64,000 nucleotides of DNA from Candidatus Hydrogenedentota bacterium (GCA_020849535.1 JADLGB010000216.1:62001-126000), one strand, 5' to 3'. Shown: positions 27,459-37,010, numbered from the stretch's first letter. Notes: generated from the sequence alone by a model not told the origin. Made by a program: numbers and translations.

Positions 27459-28535
27459 ATGGACTTGAACGCTCTCGGACCTCTGCGCTTTCAGGAACAG
27501 TACTTCGAGCGGATCTGGGGCGGCCGACGCTTGGCCTCCGTATATGGGAAGACCCTTCCCCCGGATGTGCCAATCGGCGAGGCTTGGCTCGTTTCCGACC
27601 ACCCCAGCGCGGAGAGCGTCGTGAGCGATGGGCCACTACAAGGTCAGACGTTGCGGCAACTGTTGGACTATGATGCCCGCGCAATACTGGGCTCGCGCGC
27701 CGTGCTCACTGTTCACGGCCGTTTCCCGTTACTCCTCAAACTGCTCGATTCGAGCGACTGGCTCTCGGTCCAAGTCCACCCAGACGACGCCTGCGCCGCG
27801 CGCCTCGGCGAGCCAGATGTCGGCAAAACGGAAATGTGGCACGTCCTCCACGCCGAGCCGGGCAGCGAACTCATCTGCGGGCTCGCTCCTTCCGTAAGTC
27901 GTGGGGAGCTGCTGCACGCCGTGCAATCCGGTACTCTTGGACAACTCCTTCCCCGATTCACGGTCGCGCAGGGCGACTCCGTTTTCGTTCGCGCGGGCAC
28001 CGTCCACGCCATCGGGGGAGGCATCCTCCTCGCCGAAATTCAGCAGAACAGCGACCTCACCTATCGCCTCTACGATTGGGATCGTGTCGATGCCTCCGGC
28101 ACGCCCCGCGCACTCCATATCGAGGCATCCGCAGAGGCCATCCACTTCGGTTCGCACCACGGGGGAAAGAGTGGTCCGTTGGTCTTTCCCGGCGATAGCC
28201 CCACAGGAGGGAAGCGCGAGATCCTCGCGGCGTGCCGCTACTTCGCGGCCGAGCGCATCGCCTGTCCCGCCCAGTGGCGGCGCGAGACCCGCTCGGAATC
28301 GTTTCACCTCTTGCTGTGCATCCGAGGTGAGTTGACTGTATCGTGCGGCGCAGGCGACGCACACCTCACCCCAGGACAGGCCTGCCTGGTCCCCGGCCGC
28401 TTTCCCGCGTTTGAAGTCGAAGGGCCCGCCGACTTCCTGGATTACCACGTCCCGAATCTTGAGACCGATATCTTCAGCCCGCTCACTGGCGTATACTCTC
28501 AGGAAGAGATCGCACGCGTGGCCGATTCGCATTAG
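27459..28535 (+). CDS. manA: Class I mannose-6-phosphate isomerase
   Basis: A 358-residue cytoplasmic cupin enzyme interconverting mannose-6-P and fructose-6-P. Zinc-site motifs are QVHPDD (105-110), GKTEMWHVL and AGTVHAIGGGILLAEIQQ, followed by SDLTYRLYDWDR. The short form without the large insert is typical of bacterial manA. It ends the nine-gene run; a short GC-rich imperfect hairpin follows the stop near 28540-28565 but has no clear T run. Confidence 0.94.
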   Translation: MDLNALGPLRFQEQYFERIWGGRRLASVYGKTLPPDVPIGEAWLVSDHPSAESVVSDGPLQGQTLRQLLDYDARAILGSRAVLTVHGRFPLLLKLLDSSDWLSVQVHPDDACAARLGEPDVGKTEMWHVLHAEPGSELICGLAPSVSRGELLHAVQSGTLGQLLPRFTVAQGDSVFVRAGTVHAIGGGILLAEIQQNSDLTYRLYDWDRVDASGTPRALHIEASAEAIHFGSHHGGKSGPLVFPGDSPTGGKREILAACRYFAAERIACPAQWRRETRSESFHLLLCIRGELTVSCGAGDAHLTPGQACLVPGRFPAFEVEGPADFLDYHVPNLETDIFSPLTGVYSQEEIARVADSH

Positions 28536-28645
28536 CCCGGCATGCCGGTGACGGGAACCGGCGCCGAATTTCGCATCGCGACGCGAGGCGCACACGTCCG
28601 ATCGGTCAGACTCATCCAATCCGTCCGATTGATTTGGGGTATGTA

Positions 28646-28660
28646 GTTCCACTTTGGAAC
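28646..28660. promoter_or_regulatory. Palindrome upstream of ECF sigma gene
   Basis: GTTCCA-CTT-TGGAAC, flanked by ATGTA and ATAT. It lies about 100 nt before the sigma-factor start, where an operator could sit. Function is not shown by sequence. Confidence 0.35.
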
Positions 28661-28759
28661 ATATCGGGTGTTTTCACTGTCTCCGTGCCACTCTTTTGCA
28701 TACAGTTTAAGAGTAGCTCGGGATCACGTTGGCACGCCCGGCGGGCAGAAAGGTCGGCG

Positions 28760-29359
28760 ATGCAGTCGGAAAATGCACGTCTGGTCCACCTCTGTCTCGG
28801 GGGAGACACCGGCGCATTTGGCCGTCTGGTTGACCTGTATCAAGGCGCGGTATATGCCACAGCCTATTACTACGTCGGGCGTCACGGAGCTGCGGAAGAT
28901 ATCGCCCAGGAGTCCTTTCTCCAGGCGTACAAGAGTCTGCGGCGCCTGAAAGACCCCAATAGCTTCGGACCCTGGATCAGGGAGATCACCTCCCGGACCG
29001 CAGTCAACTGGCTGAGGAGGAACGGGTCTCGCCTTCAAAGTGAGGCCCCCCTCCCCTTCGAGCGGACTATCTACCTTGAGGACGCCCGCCAGGGTCCCGA
29101 TACAGCATTGGAGCGCGTCGAACGATTCGACCGGGTCCTGAAAGCCATTGAAGCGTTGCCTGAAAGGTACCGCCCTATCGTGGTGCTTCGGTACCTCCAG
29201 GAACTGAGCTACAAAGAGATTAGCGACTTCACCGGCGAATCCGTCCACGAAGTGCGCGGTATCCTGCAACGGGCCAGCCGCCAGTTGCGCGATGAGTTGA
29301 TTGACATGAAGAATCATGGGAGCGAAGGGCAGTCTCAGTGGCCTCCTGCACAAAAATAG
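28760..29359 (+). CDS. ECF-type RNA polymerase sigma factor
   Basis: A 199-residue sigma-70 family regulator with region 2 (ESFLQAYKSLRRLKDPNSFGPWIREI) and region 4 (LPERYRPIVVLRYLQELSYKEISDFTGESVHEVRGILQRASRQLR). Typical ECF layout and length. The start at 28760 follows AGAAAGGT; the frame extends to 28634 without family sequence. It overlaps by 22 nt the next gene, which encodes a zinc-finger anti-sigma/FecR protein, so the two form a cell-surface signalling pair. Confidence 0.94.
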   Translation: MQSENARLVHLCLGGDTGAFGRLVDLYQGAVYATAYYYVGRHGAAEDIAQESFLQAYKSLRRLKDPNSFGPWIREITSRTAVNWLRRNGSRLQSEAPLPFERTIYLEDARQGPDTALERVERFDRVLKAIEALPERYRPIVVLRYLQELSYKEISDFTGESVHEVRGILQRASRQLRDELIDMKNHGSEGQSQWPPAQK

Positions 29360-30648
29360 CCAACGGCATCCAGGCTTACCTCGACAAGGAACTCGGCCAT
29401 TCCGAAAGGCTGATCCTGGAAGAGCACATAGCCCAGTGCCCGGAATGTGCCGAGGCGTTGCGCGCCCACCACACGGCATCGGCCCTTCTTTTTGAGGCCT
29501 TGGCGCCCGATCGCCTCAACCATTCCCTGCGTCAGGCGGTGCTCGACCAACTGCCGGTAATGGACAAGCCGCTGGACGATATCGACGCCATTAACTGGCG
29601 TGCAAAGCACCCGCACGGGTGGACCGAGCGTACGGCCCGCTTGGTGCCTGCCGCCGCGATTGTTCTCCTCGTGGTGCTGACCATCATTCTGCGCTTCAGC
29701 TATCCGGAAGGCGCTTGGACTACAGCCGTCGCGCCTGAGCGGTCCGAGACGGTCGGTATTGTGGCCTTTGTCTCCGGCAGCATCTACAGGACACCTGGGG
29801 ACCAAGCCCAGCGGCTTACCACAACCTTGAGGAGCTTTGTGCGCACGGGTGACCTCTTCGAGACAGGCTCCGATTCAAGTTTGATGCTCTCGCTTCGGGG
29901 CGAGAGTACAATCAAAGCGGGTGGCGACACGTTACTTAAAGTAAATGATAATAGACGTCTTTCGATAGATGCTGGTCGCCTTTGGGCCGATGTGGGTAAG
30001 GACGGCAACCTGTTCAAGGTTGTCACGCCTGCGGGGCTTATCACAGTTCTTGGCACGGCGTTCAGTGTCGAGGTTGCCAACGACCTTACCACCGTGACTG
30101 TCGAGCGCGGCGAAGTGCAGGTCGAATGCGGGGAACACCTTTTCCGGCTTGGCGTAAACCAGCAAGTCCGAGTCTACGTGGATGGAACGGCTGAAGGTCC
30201 CTTTGAAGTCGAGGCCGTTAAGGTCCACGCCTGGGCGCATGAGATAAACGCTGCTCCCCAAATACAAGAGGTCTTCGCGGAAGCTGCTTCACGGCAAGAG
30301 AACATGACCGAGCTATCGGGAAAGGCGGCCTTCGTCATCGATACAGTACGTGATGGACGGGCTCTACAGGTGGATGTCATCCGTATTGCGTGGTCCAATG
30401 AGCCAGGATTCGGCTCCTATTGCGCGTACGAGGTCTCGGTCTCGGATGGACGCGGCGACCTGGTCCATTCGGCCCGGCTGAACGGCGCTGTGTTCAGTGA
30501 GCCCGGCATCACCTCGTACGATGTGGTGCTGAAAGAACCCATTCGCAATAAGCGCACTCTTTATGTGCGATTAATCCCGGATCTTTCGACAGGTGACCGC
30601 GCTTTGAGCGGACTTGAAGTCAAGGCGAGGGTGACGATTAGGCCCTAG
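29338..30648 (+). CDS. Transmembrane zinc-finger anti-sigma factor with FecR domain
   Basis: A 436-residue bitopic protein. The cytoplasmic N-terminus carries a zf-HC2 motif (C4, H30, C34, C37; YLDKELGHSERLILEEHIAQ). A transmembrane helix (about 103-120) leads to a periplasmic FecR domain (about 140-260, with GSIYRTPGD, SLRGESTI, TPAGLITVLGTAFSVEV and VERGEVQV), then a beta-rich C-terminal domain. It probably holds the co-encoded ECF sigma factor until a periplasmic signal arrives. The start is GTG within the sigma gene. Confidence 0.92.
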   Translation: MASCTKIANGIQAYLDKELGHSERLILEEHIAQCPECAEALRAHHTASALLFEALAPDRLNHSLRQAVLDQLPVMDKPLDDIDAINWRAKHPHGWTERTARLVPAAAIVLLVVLTIILRFSYPEGAWTTAVAPERSETVGIVAFVSGSIYRTPGDQAQRLTTTLRSFVRTGDLFETGSDSSLMLSLRGESTIKAGGDTLLKVNDNRRLSIDAGRLWADVGKDGNLFKVVTPAGLITVLGTAFSVEVANDLTTVTVERGEVQVECGEHLFRLGVNQQVRVYVDGTAEGPFEVEAVKVHAWAHEINAAPQIQEVFAEAASRQENMTELSGKAAFVIDTVRDGRALQVDVIRIAWSNEPGFGSYCAYEVSVSDGRGDLVHSARLNGAVFSEPGITSYDVVLKEPIRNKRTLYVRLIPDLSTGDRALSGLEVKARVTIRP

Positions 30649-31071
30649 CGAGTCCGAGACCCTGTCGATACAGTTGAATGCCCATTGAGAGTTGTTCCTA
30701 TCGCCCAGCCCGGAGAGGCGGAATGATGAGGGTAAACGTTACAAGTCTACCTCAAGTCACTCCTTCCCCAAGAGTAACTGCAGCCAGGTCCCTTGTTGTT
30801 TCGCCTCTCCGCTGATCATATTGAATACGCCAGCCACAAAACGCCGCGTCTGGCCCCTCACAAAGGCACAAAAAAAGGACAGTAGCCGTCGGGGTCGGCT
30901 ACTGTCCAATACTCACAGGCTAAGCCACAAAATACGTACTAGCTGCTCGGTAAGCTGGTGCGTACGCCGTGCCTGCACCCAGATTGTACCATGCGCTATG
31001 TCGTTGCGCAAACGCGGTTTACGTCGTATGCGCAATTCAAGAATATTTAGCGGTATTTCCAATGCCTTATG
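30649..31071. other. Intergenic region between FecR gene and minus-strand gene
   Basis: The plus-strand frame here (30692-31486) has an unnatural Ser/Arg-rich composition and I reject it. The clear element is a minus-strand terminator at 30870-30907. The rest, 30910-31070, would be the 3' untranslated part of the minus-strand gene. Confidence 0.5.
30870..30907 (-). terminator. Strong Rho-independent terminator, minus strand
   Basis: GGACAGTAGCCG (plus 30877-30888) pairs perfectly over 12 bp with 30896-30907. On the minus strand the stem is followed by seven T residues (plus-strand A run 30870-30876). The only candidate gene upstream of it is the minus-strand frame at 31072-31467. Confidence 0.85.
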
Positions 31072-31467
31072 CTACGCATCAACCCCTTGTGGGGGGTGCC
31101 CAAGGCATTCTTCCAGAGTACGCCCCAAGGCCTTCCCCGAACTTCTGGAAAACGCATCCAGTTCCTGCGACCAGTCCACCCCACGCCGGGCGAGTTCCGC
31201 ATGGATCACCCGGACATCCTCAATAAAGGTCTGGAGCCCCGCCTTCCCCTCGTGGCGGGCGACCGTATCGAGTGCAACGCATAGGTCACGCAACAGGCGC
31301 TCGTCGCTCCGAGATGCGAATGGCGATTCTTCTGGCACGCTTAAGGTCCCCGTCCAATGTGAAAGTCTGCTCGCACCCGCTCTACTTCTTCCGGCGACAT
31401 GCGCCAGCCTAACAGCGCACATGATACGCAAAACAGCAAGACGATCACACGGCAGGGCGGTAACCAT
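31072..31467 (-). CDS. Small hypothetical protein, probable
   Basis: A 131-residue frame on the minus strand. The C-terminal half (SDERLLRDLCVALDTVARHEG ... FIEDVRVIHAELARRGVDWSQELD) reads like genuine amphipathic helices; the N-terminal 50 residues are less convincing, so translation may start later. No family recognised. Support comes from a strong minus-strand terminator about 165 nt downstream and from the divergent position relative to the gene at 31518. Confidence 0.45.
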   Translation of the reverse strand: MVTALPCDRLAVLRIMCAVRLAHVAGRSRAGASRLSHWTGTLSVPEESPFASRSDERLLRDLCVALDTVARHEGKAGLQTFIEDVRVIHAELARRGVDWSQELDAFSRSSGKALGRTLEECLGHPPQGVDA

Positions 31468-31517
31468 TCTGCTCTCTCTGGTGTAAAGCAGGGTAGAACC
31501 AACGGGAGGTCCCGCCC

Positions 31518-32039
31518 ATGATTATGGCCGACGTATTCAAGATCCTCTTTCTCATCCTCGGTGTGCTCATCGTAACGGTGGCGTATTGGTTGCTCTTTGA
31601 AGCCCTGTTCCGACGGATCGTCGAACGCGCGAGCGTCGTGTACGAATGCAACCCTTGCAAGGTGGTGATGCTCGGCGTGCTGGTCAGCGTGCCGTTGTTT
31701 CTCGTCAGCCTCGGGCTCCTGCAAAGTGCGGCAGGATTGAAACTCCTGGGCGCAGTCCTCGTCTCGGGCATTCTGCTGGTAGGACTGCTCGGGTCCGCCG
31801 GATTGGCACGGTTGGTGGGGGCGCGGCTCGTGTCGGCCACCGATGGCGCGTACCCATGGAGGCGCGTCTTGCGCGGCGGCGTGGTGTTATCCATCACCTT
31901 CGTGCTACCCGTTGTCGGCTGGTTTTTCGTGCTGCCGCTCACGCTCGCAAGCGGAGTCGGCGCCGTCATTCTCTCGCGCAAGGGAGATGCCGCGGCGCAA
32001 CCCGCCACAACGCCAGTCGCACCGGCGGCCAACGCCTGA
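31518..32039 (+). CDS. Four-helix membrane protein, unknown function
   Basis: A 173-residue inner-membrane protein with four hydrophobic segments (about 8-28, 49-70, 75-97 and 120-147) and a Pro/Ala-rich cytoplasmic tail. GGGAGGTCCCGCCC precedes ATG 31518. It lies 17 nt upstream of the DUF1800 gene, so the three genes 31518-34632 may form one transcript. No named family recognised. Confidence 0.68.
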   Translation: MIMADVFKILFLILGVLIVTVAYWLLFEALFRRIVERASVVYECNPCKVVMLGVLVSVPLFLVSLGLLQSAAGLKLLGAVLVSGILLVGLLGSAGLARLVGARLVSATDGAYPWRRVLRGGVVLSITFVLPVVGWFFVLPLTLASGVGAVILSRKGDAAAQPATTPVAPAANA

Positions 32040-32056
32040 TTTCAGGAGATACCACC

Positions 32057-33508
32057 GTGCGCATTTCCCGACGCGCATTCCTCCACGCCGCTGGCGCGTT
32101 GTCCGCCGTCGCGATGACCGGCTGCGGTCGGGTGCGGCAATTCGTAGGCGTACCGCGACCCCCGGGATTGACCGGACCCTTTGCGGTCGCCGCGGCACCG
32201 TCGGTTGACCCGATTACGCATGTGTTGCGCCGCCTGACGTTTGGTCCGCGTCCGGGGGATCACGCACGCGTCGCTGGCATGGGAATCGAAGCGTACGTCG
32301 AGGAACAGCTTCATCCCGAGGCAATCGACGATCGCGAGTGCGACAGTCTCGTGCGCCGAAACGAAACACTCGCCGCGCCGTTGGGCGAATTGTTTGAGTA
32401 TAAAGAGGACCTGCTGCTTCGCGAGTTGACGCGAGCGACGCTGCAATGCGCCATCTTCAGCAAGCGCCAGTTGCACGAGGTGATGGTCGAGTTCTGGACG
32501 GATCATTTCAACATTGCCCAGTCGAAAGGCGACAGTGCGTGGCTCAAGACCGCCGACGATCGCGATGTCATTCGCGCCCACGCGCTCGGCCATTTCGCTG
32601 ATATGCTCCGCGCATCGGCGTTGAGTCCTGCCATGCTGTGGTACCTCGACGGGCGCGTGAACCGTTCCAGCAATCCGGAAGAGAAACCAAACGAAAACTA
32701 CGCGCGTGAACTCCTCGAACTGCACACGCTGGGTGTCCATGGCGGGTACACGCAGCGCGACGTGATGGAGGTGGCGCGGTGCCTGACGGGCTGGACGGTG
32801 CGATCGGAAGAGATGTTTTTCAAGGGCCGGGTCGAATTTCGCAAGGAATGGCATGATGATGGCGAAAAGCTGATGCTGGGCGAGACAATCCCCGCCGGCC
32901 TGGGCGAACACGACATCGACCACGTGATCAGGATTGTATCCGCCCATCCCGCGACGGCGCGGCATATCGCATGGAAGCTGTGCCGCCATTTCATTGCCGA
33001 CGACCCACCGCAACCAGCCGTTGATGCCGTGGCAAGCGCCTTTGCGGTGTCCAAGGGCGATATCAGAACAACATTGCGCACGCTCTTTGCCACTCCAGAA
33101 TTCCGGTATTCCGTGGACGCGAAGTTCAAACGCCCGGCGCGGTTTGTAGTGTCGGCCATGCGCGCAACGGCTGCGGATTGCGATCCCGGCGACGCTGTCT
33201 ATCAGTACCTCCTGCGCATGGGTCACACCCCGTTCCAGTATCCGACCCCCGACGGATATCCCGAAGAATCGCACCATTGGATGGGCACGATGCTGTGGCG
33301 CTGGCACTTCGTGTTGGCGCTGGCGAACGGTCACATCGCCGGGACGACAATCGATTGGGGCCGGCTCAGTGACTCAGCCGGCGGAGGTCGGTTGCTAATA
33401 GCACATCTGGCCGGGCGCGAGCCCACCGAACTGGAATCGGAGTCCTGCGAACTATCCGGCGCGGGTCCTGCCTTCATGCTGGCGTCTCCCGCGTTTCAGA
33501 GGTACTGA
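32057..33508 (+). CDS. DUF1800-family secreted protein
   Basis: A 483-residue protein starting with GTG 32057 after CAGGAG. The leader ISRRAFLHAAGALSAVAMTGC combines a twin-arginine motif with a lipobox-like TGC, so it may be a Tat-exported lipoprotein. DUF1800 features include the DPITHVLRRLTFGPRPGD start, MVEFWTDHFNI, NENYARELLELHTLGV and the CLTGW segment. The family is nearly always paired with DUF1501, as here (2 nt gap). Function is unknown; such pairs are common in planctomycete-like bacteria. Confidence 0.93.
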   Translation: MRISRRAFLHAAGALSAVAMTGCGRVRQFVGVPRPPGLTGPFAVAAAPSVDPITHVLRRLTFGPRPGDHARVAGMGIEAYVEEQLHPEAIDDRECDSLVRRNETLAAPLGELFEYKEDLLLRELTRATLQCAIFSKRQLHEVMVEFWTDHFNIAQSKGDSAWLKTADDRDVIRAHALGHFADMLRASALSPAMLWYLDGRVNRSSNPEEKPNENYARELLELHTLGVHGGYTQRDVMEVARCLTGWTVRSEEMFFKGRVEFRKEWHDDGEKLMLGETIPAGLGEHDIDHVIRIVSAHPATARHIAWKLCRHFIADDPPQPAVDAVASAFAVSKGDIRTTLRTLFATPEFRYSVDAKFKRPARFVVSAMRATAADCDPGDAVYQYLLRMGHTPFQYPTPDGYPEESHHWMGTMLWRWHFVLALANGHIAGTTIDWGRLSDSAGGGRLLIAHLAGREPTELESESCELSGAGPAFMLASPAFQRY

Positions 33509-33510
33509 CC

Positions 33511-34632
33511 ATGCCCCAGCGAGTGTTCGTGCACGGCAACGGCGATATCAAGAAGACGCTCGTTGTCATCTTCCTCCGCGGCGGCGCGGACGGCCTCAAC
33601 ATGGTCGTGCCGATTGGCGACGATGCCTACTACAGGGCGCGGCCGTTGGTGGGCATTTCAGCGACCAGCACGGTGCCGCTCAACTCCATGTTTGCCCTGA
33701 ACCCGCGCTTGGTGCCGCTCGCGCCCCTGTTTCACGCGGGCGATCTGGCCATCGTCCAGTGCGCGGGGTCTGAGGATCAGACACGCTCGCACTTCGAAGC
33801 GCAGGATGCCATGGAACACGGCGGCACAAGCGCGGGCGGGTGGCTGGGGCGCTATCTTCGGTATCGGCCTAATGGCCCGGGTGGACCGCTGGCATCGGTC
33901 GCGATTGGCAGCGCCGCACCCGAGTCGTTGTGCGGGGCGCCGGCCACGGTGGTTATGAAGTCCTTTGAAGATTTCGCCTTGGGCGAACGTGCGCCCGCTG
34001 CCTTGTCCGCGCTCGAGCGGCTATATGCACCGGAGTCGGGCGCACTGGGCGATGTGGCACGCTCGACACTTGCGGCGCTTGGCAGGATTGCCCAATTGGA
34101 TGAGCGCAGCTATACGCCATCCAGCGGAGCGAAGTATCCGGAGGGCCGGCTTGGCGATGGCCTGTGCCACATTGCGCAACTGGTGAAGGCGGATGCGGGA
34201 CTCGAAGCGGCGTGCCTCGATGTCGACGGATGGGACACCCATTTCGCGGCCGGCACCCTCATGGACCCGCTTATGGATGAACTCGGCCAAGGTCTTGCCG
34301 CCTTTCGCACGGACTTGGGCTCCGCGATGAAGAACACTACCGTTGTCGTCATGACGGAGTTTGGAAGACGCGTGTACGAAAATGCGTCGCTCGGCACGGA
34401 TCATGGCCGCGCAAGCGTCATGTTGGCGATCGGCGGCGGAGTGCGCGGCGGGAAGGTGTACTGCGACTGGCAGGGTCTCCAACCGGATACGCTCGAAGCA
34501 CCGGGCGATTTGCCGGTACAGAACAACTACCGTAATGTGCTTGCGCCGGTTCTCGCTTGGCACAGCGGCATTGCGGAGTACTCCCGAGTCTTCCCCGATT
34601 ACCGCATCTCGCCACTGGACCTCTGCTCCTGA
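33511..34632 (+). CDS. DUF1501-family protein
   Basis: A 373-residue member of the DUF1501 group, part of the alkaline phosphatase-like/sulfatase superfamily by fold. Motifs are VVIFLRGGADGLNMVVP, RSHFEAQDAMEHG, LDVDGWDTHFAAG, VVMTEFGRRVYEN and TDHGRASVMLAIGGGVRGG. No own signal peptide is evident, unlike many family members, so export could depend on the DUF1800 partner (inference). The start lies 2 nt after its partner's stop. Confidence 0.92.
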   Translation: MPQRVFVHGNGDIKKTLVVIFLRGGADGLNMVVPIGDDAYYRARPLVGISATSTVPLNSMFALNPRLVPLAPLFHAGDLAIVQCAGSEDQTRSHFEAQDAMEHGGTSAGGWLGRYLRYRPNGPGGPLASVAIGSAAPESLCGAPATVVMKSFEDFALGERAPAALSALERLYAPESGALGDVARSTLAALGRIAQLDERSYTPSSGAKYPEGRLGDGLCHIAQLVKADAGLEAACLDVDGWDTHFAAGTLMDPLMDELGQGLAAFRTDLGSAMKNTTVVVMTEFGRRVYENASLGTDHGRASVMLAIGGGVRGGKVYCDWQGLQPDTLEAPGDLPVQNNYRNVLAPVLAWHSGIAEYSRVFPDYRISPLDLCS

Positions 34633-34769
34633 CCTCCTGCACCCGACAACGCCGCTCTGAAGGCCCTATACCCGGCAGACGAAGGCGAAACCGGCAAGTC
34701 CCGGAAATGTGGGGGGGCAGACACCTCGGCGCGCGCCCGAGTGGGCGCCACAATTGGCTAACGTTTTGC

Positions 34770-35291
34770 GCTGCGGACTCAGGCCCTACACAAGATACTC
34801 CGCGAAAGCGGGCCGACCAGGAGCCAGCCAGGAGCGCCGGCATCCCTGCCGGCTCTTCACGGTGCCAGCAAGGATGCTGGCGCTCCCAATGAATGTGCTT
34901 TCACAACGGGTTTAGGTCTGTTCCCGATTCCGCACCACCTAAACTTAGCGCCCTTCGCGACTGCCCACTCTGGGCGCGGGTTGGAAACCCCGCCATCCAG
35001 GTACGCTTCCCCCGCACGCGACGCTGACTGAAGCAGGCCAGCGCCCGCCTCTCTTCATTGGAGTCCAAGAACCCCTATTGTATCTTTTAGGCAGTAGTGC
35101 TATTCTTGCGTGAGTACTCAATGCCTGGATCGGGGAGAATCAAGGTATGGGGAATCAACACCGAGGAATTTGGCCAATGATACCTGCTTTGGGGGAACGC
35201 GCCTTCTCACCACGACGCGGTCCAACGCGGCGCATTCCAGGGAGTCGATACGGGGAAGGAGTATAAAAAATGGTTACTCCTCATTCATTCT
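34770..35291 (+). repeat. Dispersed intergenic repeat R1, copy A
   Basis: About 520 bp, closely similar to copy C (40420-40950) along its length and to copy B (37011-37280) over its last 270 bp; boundaries are approximate. It contains a three-way palindrome, GGAGCGCC ... GGCGCTCC (34831-34886) enclosing hairpins GCCGG/CCGGC and GCCAGC/GCTGGC, then GCGGGTTGGAAACCCCGCC (34976-34994). A conserved block with TTTTAGGCAGTAGTGC and GGGGAGAATCAAGGTATGG follows, and the right end carries AAGGAGTATAAAAAATGG. The 34633-34769 stretch before it holds nothing I recognise. Confidence 0.85.
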
Positions 35292-35381
35292 GGGCAGGGG
35301 CTCATGCAGAGCGCCCAGAAGGAATCTTCCTGTTCTCTGTTCTATATAATTAGCTTCGGCATGTTGAGGAGAGTACGCAAG

Positions 35382-36737
35382 ATGTTTCGTCACTGCTATA
35401 AGCCTACCGTAATCGCGTGCGCCCTGGTGGGAACACTCGCACTAATCGCAACCCGGTGGGCGTATGCAGATATCCCGACGACGTTGCACGAGTATTACCA
35501 GGCGCGTGAACAACTGGATAGTGGTACGCCCACAGAGGACGAATTGGCGCAGCTTACGAAGGAATGGATCGGCAGGCTGGATCGAGAAATCTACGTCGAC
35601 TGCAATTCGCCGGCCTGGGCCCGTGCAGACAACGTATTCGCTCAATTGAGCCTCGAAGTCTTTTCGTCCGTGTACAATGATAAGGGCGTCGGACTTGATG
35701 CCAGGGTTGTTGCGGCGGTTCGAGCGTATAACTTCCTGTCAGCCAGTTCCAAACCACTCGATGTAGTGGACGCTTATCTGCAAGATGTAGCCAACTTGGT
35801 GAACGAGATTCGCAACAACAAACTTCAGGTGCTCAACGCCGCAGATGCGTATCAGCAGGCGCAGTCCATAGCGTACCAACGCGATATCATTATGGCCAAC
35901 ATGATTGCGGCACGCGGTATTCAAGAGACCAGGCAATTGTCGGATGAAGCCGCAAGAGAACACGCGAAAATCGAATACACGGCGCAAGCGCTATCCTATG
36001 CTGACAAGTACCTCGAACAATTGGAGAAAAATCCACCATCGGGCGAGCTACTCCTTGAAATGGAGGCGCGAGGCAGGGATGATGCGAAGACCCTGCTGAC
36101 CATTGCTCGCCTTGCAGACCAAACAGCGGAATCGTTGGTCGAGCGGGATAACGCCGCCACTGCAAGGAAATTCAGAGAAAGCGCCGTGGCGTACGCGGAA
36201 AAGATTATGGACAAATACCCGGTCTCCGGCCAATTCTCGCAGGATGTAGGCGAATTCTGGATAGGCGCCAAGTTGCCCATCCTAGAAAAGCCATCCGAGT
36301 TTCTCGACCAAGTCAGAGAACTGATCACGCACGTCGAGCCGGGCTTTCAAGTCTTGGAGGCGTTGTCGCCGGCATATCTCAGACTGCGTGATTCAGACAA
36401 TCTGGAATACCAACTGCTTCTCATCGGGCTTGCCGATATTGCTATCGAGAAGTTCCCCGAGTGGGTCCCCGACCGCTATGAAAAGGACCCTTCCTACAAG
36501 CACGCACTCGGTTTTAAGTTTGAAGCCCTGGTCAAAATGGGAGCGCTGGACGAGGCCGAGAAAGTGTTGGCGCAGTTTCGAAGTGTCAGTTTGGAATCAC
36601 CTATCGTGGATCAAGTCGTGGCCGAGTACGAGCGCATTCTTGAAGCCAAGCGAGATTCGGGTTTGCGTTCGGGAGATCTTAGTCCCGATCACGGGTCGGC
36701 AGGTGTGGCCGATTCCAATCTCCATAGTAACCCCTAA
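35382..36737 (+). CDS. Secreted helical (TPR-like) protein, unknown function
   Basis: A 451-residue protein with a signal peptide (FRHCYKPTVIACALVGTLALIATRWAYA). The mature part is almost entirely amphipathic helices with tetratricopeptide-like spacing (ALSYADKYLEQLEKNP, SAVAYAEKIMDKYPVSG, KFEALVKMGALDEAEKVLAQF). ATG 35382 follows GAGGAGAG; ATG 35361 is an alternative. The gene begins about 90 nt after repeat copy A. No enzymatic motif seen. Confidence 0.75.
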   Translation: MFRHCYKPTVIACALVGTLALIATRWAYADIPTTLHEYYQAREQLDSGTPTEDELAQLTKEWIGRLDREIYVDCNSPAWARADNVFAQLSLEVFSSVYNDKGVGLDARVVAAVRAYNFLSASSKPLDVVDAYLQDVANLVNEIRNNKLQVLNAADAYQQAQSIAYQRDIIMANMIAARGIQETRQLSDEAAREHAKIEYTAQALSYADKYLEQLEKNPPSGELLLEMEARGRDDAKTLLTIARLADQTAESLVERDNAATARKFRESAVAYAEKIMDKYPVSGQFSQDVGEFWIGAKLPILEKPSEFLDQVRELITHVEPGFQVLEALSPAYLRLRDSDNLEYQLLLIGLADIAIEKFPEWVPDRYEKDPSYKHALGFKFEALVKMGALDEAEKVLAQFRSVSLESPIVDQVVAEYERILEAKRDSGLRSGDLSPDHGSAGVADSNLHSNP

Positions 36738-36791
36738 ACGCCCCCTGCGGGAGCCGAACCAATCGTTTCCGGACAGACCGACACCGAAGGC

Positions 36792-36830
36792 GATAAAGGG
36801 GGACACCCAGTAAACATTCATTGTCTTCCT
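36792..36830. repeat. Putative left end of a Y1-transposase element
   Basis: GATAAAGGGGGACACCCAG and what follows read, on the opposite strand, as GTTTACTGGGTGTCCCC. This resembles the right end of repeat R1 (GTTTACTGTCCCC at 40928-40940). The two ends are therefore inverted relative to each other and bracket the transposase remnant and copy B. Confidence 0.55.
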
Positions 36831-36856
36831 TTTCCCAGGTTTGGTACGATCGTCTC

Positions 36857-36988
36857 ATGACACGGCAGGGGAGAACCGTGGTTCTGTGAGTCGCCCATCA
36901 TGTGACGTAGCGGGGGAACTACCGGCAGGATGTCTTCTTCACGGACAACAACCGCCGGGGCTATCTGTCATTCCTCCGAGAAAGCCTG
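36857..36988 (+). pseudogene. REP-associated tyrosine (Y1/IS200-like) transposase remnant
   Basis: In one frame from ATG 36857 the sequence reads MTRQGRTVVL-stop-VAHHVT-stop-RGNYRQDVFFTDNN and then RRGYLSFLRE. This is the N-terminus of a RAYT-type Y1 transposase, whose family pattern is VPGxxHHVTQRGN-RRQDVFF. There are two nonsense codons, TGA at 36887 and TAG at 36908 where CAG is expected, and homology ends near 36988, before the catalytic HUH and Tyr regions. It is a dead fragment. Repeat copy B begins just downstream. Confidence 0.75.
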
Positions 36989-37010
36989 CTCCCGTCACGC
37001 GTGACCTCGC

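Noticed and set aside
30692..31486. 264-residue plus-strand frame
   Set aside because: Ser/Arg/Pro-rich composition, spans a minus-strand terminator and lies antisense to a more plausible small gene.
32042..33334. 430-residue minus-strand frame
   Set aside because: Antisense to the DUF1800 gene, which has family motifs throughout.
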